From Lepiota brunneoincarnata (Eukaryota; Basidiomycota; Agaricomycetes; Agaricales; Agaricaceae): a stretch of DNA of 64,000 nt. Position 1 is the stretch's first letter. Each line of letters opens with the position of its first letter. The position numbers were made by a program, and so were the translations under genes. Location of the stretch: the NCBI GenBank assembly GCA_023014365.1, contig JAEBUN010000002.1, forward strand, positions 744,001-808,000. The letters are read 5' to 3'. Shown here one piece after another: positions 57,402 through 64,000 of the stretch. The notes below the pieces were generated by a model, which had not been told where the DNA came from, did not search any database, and saw only the letters and a program-made list of their open reading frames with translations.

Positions 57402-58924
57402 GGCGTAATATCTACAATAGGTTGTTTGGTTCTCCCTGAACATCAATTTATTCTTTCGGGTATATCAGTCGTCCGTTGGCTTCATGCTACAGTCATGGAG
57501 AGGTCCTTGAGACGCTTGATTTTTCCCTGTCCAGATCAGAGGAGCATTCACGTTATTATAAATCACCATCCTGCTAACTATATAACATATAAGAAGAGCA
57601 TAAGCTATGGTCGAGTCTGGTGCCTTTGGATGTGGATAGTTTGTGTCATGCCAGGGAGGAATTTGACCTATTTCACATTTCTACTCATGTTAAGATAGCT
57701 ATAATCCCTCATATATATATATATATTGTTACATACACTCTTACTCCAAATCCTACCATCGGAGAATGCACATATGATACGGCGACCCGACAAAATAGCC
57801 CCGCTCCCAGAGAATAGCTAAACTCATCCAACTCAGACTCAACCACCGACTCAGCATAGACTAAACCTGCACGAGCAAGTTTGACAAGAAAGCCACTAAA
57901 GAAAATGTAGTATGCAGCACTTGGAGAGGACTAATACAAGATGAAGGTAGCCTCCTGGCGTTCTGGATGCAATTACCTGGAGTTGGAGATCCTACAGCTG
58001 CTTATAGCTGTATATTTTTCCCCTCAGAAGACGAAATTTATATTTAAAATTCGGAAAATTTTGGCCGTCTCGAGGGTCTGCCCCGTGAATGTAGGCTGTC
58101 CAAGCAATTGCCACCATGGCACCAGGATTCACGTTAAACTAAACACATAATACCCGAGAGGCAATGTGAAGGAGGTGCGTCGACAGTCGAAGACTTTTGT
58201 TCCTAAATTACGGATCGTCAGACTGTTGGAGATCCCGGAGACTTATTTTTTAAGTATTGGGTCCGTCTGTTTGGTATCCTACAGAGATGGTCGACGATGA
58301 ACCGACTTGGATTATTCGTTGCGTTGAAACAAATGGCGACGCAGGTTGAAAACTCTTGCAGAAGCTCTACAAAGAAATAAGCCTTGACACACCAAGGGCA
58401 ATACTGACAGTACATATCACGCGCTTTGCATACACTCTGCGTGTATTCAACCGATCTGCGAGCCAAGGCATCACCGAGGAGAACAAGGTACTTACGTACA
58501 GTATTTGATTCATTTCCGAGACGCACTCACACATTAATTGTTTAGGTGCGACTTTATTGCGTCTGCCGCCACCCATGTTAGGAGCGGTTTGAATGAAATG
58601 AAGCTCAGTGATGGACGTTTGGACTCGATGGCCCGAAGATCCAGAACATCCTCTTGTCAGTCGGTATTAAGTAGCGGATGATTCGACGCCTTGCGGATCT
58701 GGTTGGAGAAAGCGGGTGTGAGTTATGCCCATTACGTTGGTCTACATCTTACTCATCTGGAATTCGGCTATCTACAAATCGCTCACCGTTGTCAAGCTTC
58801 AAGCATGGAACTAACATGGCAACATGATGTGAAAAAAGATCCTCAAGCTGAAATTTGCATACTCAAGCGTACAAACATAATTCTATACCTCTTGACTCCT
58901 TCTTTACTCTCTAACTCGCATTAT
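57402..58924. other. Convergent intergenic region
   Basis: 1.5 kb, AT-rich, between the transporter stop and the GH11 stop. Contains an AT microsatellite (about 57713-57728). The minus frames at 58218-58576 show no domain. Nothing supported. Confidence 0.5.
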
Positions 58925-59749
<825 letters not shown>

Positions 59750-62567
59750 CGTCTTGAAGGCAAAAACATCGGATCGACGACCTTCATCACCTGAGTTCGA
59801 CCCCCATATTTTTCCGGTGACATTGGCGGCACTAACTTTGTTTGTGTTCGACAGTGATGGCGAAAACGTGTCCGAGGCTACTGGTAGTCCATCTTCCGAG
59901 GCTGATGCAGAACGAATACAGAATGAGCCTGGAGAGACTTGGTTTACTCATATATCACCGAGAAATACAGAAACATAGAAGCCCAAGAATTGTCGGAAAA
60001 GTTTGACAGGGGCGCATGACCTCAACCAACTGACAAGTCTGACCCCCTGACGATTTTAGACCAGTGTCAGCTACACGGTAGAGCCGCAACGACAGGGGTT
60101 CGAAGAGCAACTTTGTCTTGTTATATGTGCCACATGATTCATGGACTCGGTAGCTGAAGCGATGCTCTTCCAAGTCACATGGAGATCAGTTGTTATTATA
60201 TGCGTGTGGGCCGTTAGCGGACGATATGGCGACATTAGAGCACGTTTTTCTGGCCTGTAGATGATTGAAGCTTAAGAGCTAGTGCCATTAGGGACTGCTG
60301 AACCTCCACAAAAGGGCAGAAGCTGTGTATCTCTCATAGAGCCCATTGAAAGGCTTTCGTAGGAGAGCACAGTAATGACTTGAGAATTCTGGATTGGAGG
60401 GGTAAATATCGGGAGATGGACTCAATGAGGTAAAGTGCTTACAACTACTGCGGGCTATTGATAGTTTACACACTGAAAATGCCACGTTCTCGGGAATACT
60501 GATTCTGAGAGCCCATCAACACATGATTCATGATCCGAGTCAGACGCGTCTGCGGGAGATGTTTGGGGCTCCGCTAAAGCTAATGCCAGGAAATATGAGC
60601 TGCGGCTGCCAAGTTCCAGTGCTTCTACAAAGTTTCCACATTTAAGAGCCTTGGGCACGGTATATCCTGTGCACTAGTATTATGCATTAGAATCCTTTGC
60701 GGTCTTCGGAATCCAGAGCCGGAGTACTGCAACAGCAGGAAAGTCCAACACAGCTCAACTCACGGGGACGTAATTGATCCGTCAACGCGTCACAAGTGAC
60801 ATAATGTCACACTATCACACTGGAATTTCTGAACCCTCAAATGCTCCCAACTCAAATATATTTGGCTTGAATACAGCGCAGAATCCCCGGAAACCGCAAG
60901 AGCAAGAACACACGCAAGATGTTGCTAAAAAAAGAGACAGGTTTCACCACCCCAGGAACCAGCCCCATGCAGCAACGTACGCCTCCGTCAAACGTTCGTA
61001 TATATTCTCTGTGCGCACCTCGCTCAAAGTTTCACATTTTCAACAAGCTGTTCCAGACGGCTGAGAAAAGTCAATTCTGTACGATTACTCACATCGTGCC
61101 TACGTGTATTTCCTAATATCGATTCATTACAGCTCGAGAAGACCTCAAGATGGATATTCCGACATTCTCCAATTATCTTTCCAGGAAGGCACATACCCTC
61201 GTTACACGGCTATACTGTTTAACCAGGTCAAAAGTGTAAACGTGAGAAGGATAGGGTGACAATGGCGAGGATTGAAGAAATAGTAACTCCCCTCTCTAGA
61301 GATCACGATTCTTTGGATTGAGCTCTCGTGGTAAGAGGCATCTTCTTGTATTGCGCACTATGCATCCACCATAGCTTCCCCTAAGCCGCTCGGGCGAAAC
61401 AAACCTTTCTGAGAGCTTTTCGAATAGCAACTTTCGCGTGTTCACCTTCAAAATCTTGCAGATTGTCCACGCTTAGTAAAACGTCCACAGCTGCGTTTAC
61501 CCTACAGTATACGGCTTTGTGCACAGGTTGCGCATTTGTCGGGTGCGGGAAGGTGCATCCAGGTTTCTTCATGACATAGAAGAAACGGGGGTTTTGGTGA
61601 ACGACGGAGGCTCAGGAGCTGTACCTTGTGCTTTGGTGCATTGCAGATTCTACGGGTTCTTGTGCACAGCGAAGTAATTATACCGTCCCGTACTTATTCG
61701 CACATGAGCGTTTAACGGGCTGACCAGTCATTAACGGGCATTTCGGCCGTACATAGTAGTTGAAACTTGATAATGATGCCTCGATCAGATTTCCCAGCAC
61801 CACAATTGCTGAGCCCTCAGTAGTACTGCCTCTACTCGGTTCTTCTTGTGCAGATGGGTTTCTGTGGACTGAATAAGGCAGTGCAGAAAGGGAGACCAGA
61901 GGGTCTGTCATGTGTGTTGGAGGCAAATATGGTTGCGTGCCACTGTGCCGTGCTTCTGTCACGGCGCTCCATGTGGATCTTTTGACGGTACGTTTATTGC
62001 TCACCATAACAATGGGTGTTAATATCGGGTTGCAAACACAGGCTAGTGGCGGGCAACTCGCATCACAAAAGAGATGTGATGGGGTCTTTGACGGGAACTC
62101 GATGATTGGCGCGCTGTGCTGAATCCCTCCACCTGTATTACTGGCGCCGTTTCATCTCCAAATTACATGCCTAGCGGTCTGTACATAATCTATCGTTACA
62201 TGTGCGACACCTGCCAAGGCTCGAGAATTCCGGATCCTGTCTGAATCTTCAGAGGCCTGTGCTTCAAACCTAGAAGTTGCCTCGAATACTCGGGAGGGAC
62301 TTGGCAACGGGCCACTTAGAACAAGGCTGGCGGGTAGGCATGGATATAAATACTGCTTCTTGAGATGGCGATTGGGTCTCACTGCCATTGGTGTGTCCAT
62401 CATCATAACATCACAAGAAGCCATCTCCAGTGAAGTGGACACCATCACTCACCCCCCCGCGCATTTATAAGACATACCCTTTCGTCTGGTTCTTCCCAGC
62501 GTCCGGTCGCTTTCCCCCCTAGACATCCGCTTGCACCCCCTTGGTTGAACTCCCGCTCCATCCAAAG
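59750..62567. other. Long divergent intergenic region, GH11 / GH18
   Basis: 2.8 kb with no supported gene. Short frames at 60774-61064 (plus) and 61381-61572 (minus, VDVLLSVDNLQDFEGEHAKV) show no known domain. It probably contains the regulatory regions of both secreted enzymes. ATTTATAAG near 62464 is a candidate TATA box about 100 bp before the chitinase start. Confidence 0.45.
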
Positions 62568-64000
62568 ATGTTTCCTTTCAAAAGAACGTTCTGCTATGCG
62601 CTTCTCGCGTTCTCGGTCGGTGCGAGTGCCATCGAAGTTGATGTGAATGGAGGAGAGGGTGGGATTAATGTTGATGCTGCTTCGTACTCGAAACCGAAGA
62701 TTGCAATCTCGTGGTATGCGGGATGGCACGCCACAAAGGGGTTCCCATTGTCGAGTGTCAAATGGAACAAGTATACTCATCTGACATATTCCTTTGCGTG
62801 AGTGCATCTCTTTGATACTGTCAGACTAGTGGAAGTTGACAGAGGTGATGGATTAGGGAGACAACTCCCGATGTCAGATTGTTGACTTTGAATGGATCCG
62901 ACCCCAACCTCTTGCCGCAATTTGTCTCTCAGGCAAAACGACACGTATGTTCGCAGGCATTTTGAGTTCGGCATTGCATCTGATGACAAATGCATAAAAG
63001 GGTGTCAAACCTCTGGTCTCGGTCGGAGGTTGGACTGGATCGCGCTGGTTCTCCTCGAATGTTGGGTCCTCTGAAAATCGAACTCAGTTCGTTAAGACCC
63101 TCACCGACTTTGCACGTAAATACCAACTAGACGGTCTCGACTTCGAGTGAGTATTACATTACCGAGGAATCCCTCTGACTGACTGTCGCGCCTGCAGCTG
63201 GGAGTACCCGGGAAGACAAGGCATCGGTTGCAATACTATTTCTCCTACCGATACTGCCAACTTCCTCGCTCTTTTGCAGGAGCTTCGAAAGGATCCCCTC
63301 GGCTGCAAACTCACCCTCTCTGCTGCAGTTTCCGTAGTCCCATTCGCAGGGCCAGACGGCAACCCGCTATCGGATGTCTCACCCTTTGCAAAGGTTCTTG
63401 ACTGGATCGCGATCATGAACTACGACGTATGGGGGCCTTGGAGCGCTACTGTGGGACCCAACGCTCCCATTGACGATACTTGTGCAGCCACCGGCAACCA
63501 GTTTGGTTCTGCCGTTTCCGCTGTCCAAAAATGGAATACTGCAGGAATTCCGTTGAACCAGATTGTCCTTGGTGTGCCGGCGTATGGCCACTCTTTCAGA
63601 GTGCGGACGGCTGACGCGTTCTTGAACGGTACAAAGACGTTGGCCCCATTCCCCAAGTTCGATGCTACTGATAGACCGGCGGGTGATTCGTGGGACGACG
63701 CTGAGGGCGTGGATGAATGTGGTGCCCCTCAAGCTCCTGGTGGTAATATTAACTTCTGGGGCCTCATTGAACAAGGATACTTGAACAAGGACGGGTCTGT
63801 GAAGAAGGGTATCTCGTCCGCCTTCGACACCTGCAGCCGAACTGTACGTGTTTTCTTGCGTATTTGGTGAGGGCTACGAGCTGATCGAGATAATTTAGCC
63901 ATACGTCTACAATCCAACCACAGAGATCATGGTGTCCTATGATAATGCGGAGTCGTTTGCTGCCAAGGGCAAGTTCATCAAGACGAAGGGTTTGAGAGGG
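62568..64000 (+). CDS. GH18 chitinase, secreted, 5' part (runs off the window)
   Basis: Family 18 endochitinase. Exons 62568-62797, 62857-62944, 63001-63146, 63198-63843 and 63899 to beyond 64000. Signal peptide MFPFKRTFCYALLAFSVGAS, then SKPKIAISWYAGWHATKGFP, TPDVRLLTLNGSDPN, KPLVSVGGWTGSRWFS (the SxGG motif) and the catalytic DGLDFDWEYPG (DxxDxDxE, intact), whose last catalytic Asp codon is split by intron 3. Downstream: MNYDVWGPWSATVGPNAPID and GVPAYGHSFRV, as in fungal chitinases of the WxxD group. The C-terminus, including any binding module, lies outside the window. Confidence 0.93.

Noticed and set aside
60045..60110. tRNA-like elements (GGTAGAGC and GGTTCGA)
   Set aside because: The distance between the D-arm-like and T-arm-like motifs is too short, the T stem lacks its complement and there is no acceptor stem.

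Overview
The window is nuclear DNA from a filamentous fungus, almost certainly a mushroom-forming basidiomycete (Agaricomycetes). The evidence is dense genes on both strands, many short introns (mostly 46-65 nt, GT-AG), a cluster of class I hydrophobins, a DUF6533-type multi-span membrane protein and typical wood or litter enzymes (GH3, GH11, GH18). I worked out exon structures by hand from splice sites and reading frames. For fifteen of the genes below the proposed exons add up to an exact multiple of three.

Layout. 0-2 kb: prefoldin subunit 2 (minus) back to back with complex I subunit NDUFS8 (plus). 2-7 kb: a gene-poor, low-complexity block with only the 3' end of an unrecognised gene and many G/C homopolymers. 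7-26 kb: INO80F-domain protein, complex I subunit NDUFA13/GRIM-19, a two-HMG-box protein, a GNAT acetyltransferase, a long mitochondrial-type PPR protein, the velvet regulator VelB, an ArfGAP and methylcrotonoyl-CoA carboxylase beta. 26-34 kb: an intracellular-type GH3 beta-glucosidase with a PA14 insert, divergent from the mismatch-repair/meiotic endonuclease MLH3.

34-45 kb: a small stress-type SBDS-domain protein (RTC3), three class I hydrophobins, AFG1-like ATPase, urease accessory protein UreF (with apparent frame breaks), eIF3f and TOM7. 45-54 kb: an RNF220-like RING E3, a DUF6533-type membrane protein with a decayed tandem copy, and a SET-domain lysine methyltransferase. 54-64 kb: an MFS sugar transporter, a secreted GH11 xylanase and the start of a secreted GH18 chitinase, which runs off the right edge.

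How the genes relate. Most are unlinked housekeeping genes. Mitochondrial functions are frequent (NDUFS8, NDUFA13, MCCC2, TOM7, AFG1, PPR), but they share no operon-like arrangement. The hydrophobins form a real local family: all three have a 38-nt middle exon and TATA-type promoters. The right end carries inducible nutrition genes (transporter, xylanase, chitinase).

I found no CRISPR array, rRNA, convincing tRNA or intact transposon. No clearly novel multi-gene system stands out. The best second-look items are a 4-nt micro-exon, two GC-AG introns, a perfect palindrome beside a hydrophobin TATA box, a possible orphan promoter in the same cluster, and the decaying DUF6533 duplicate.
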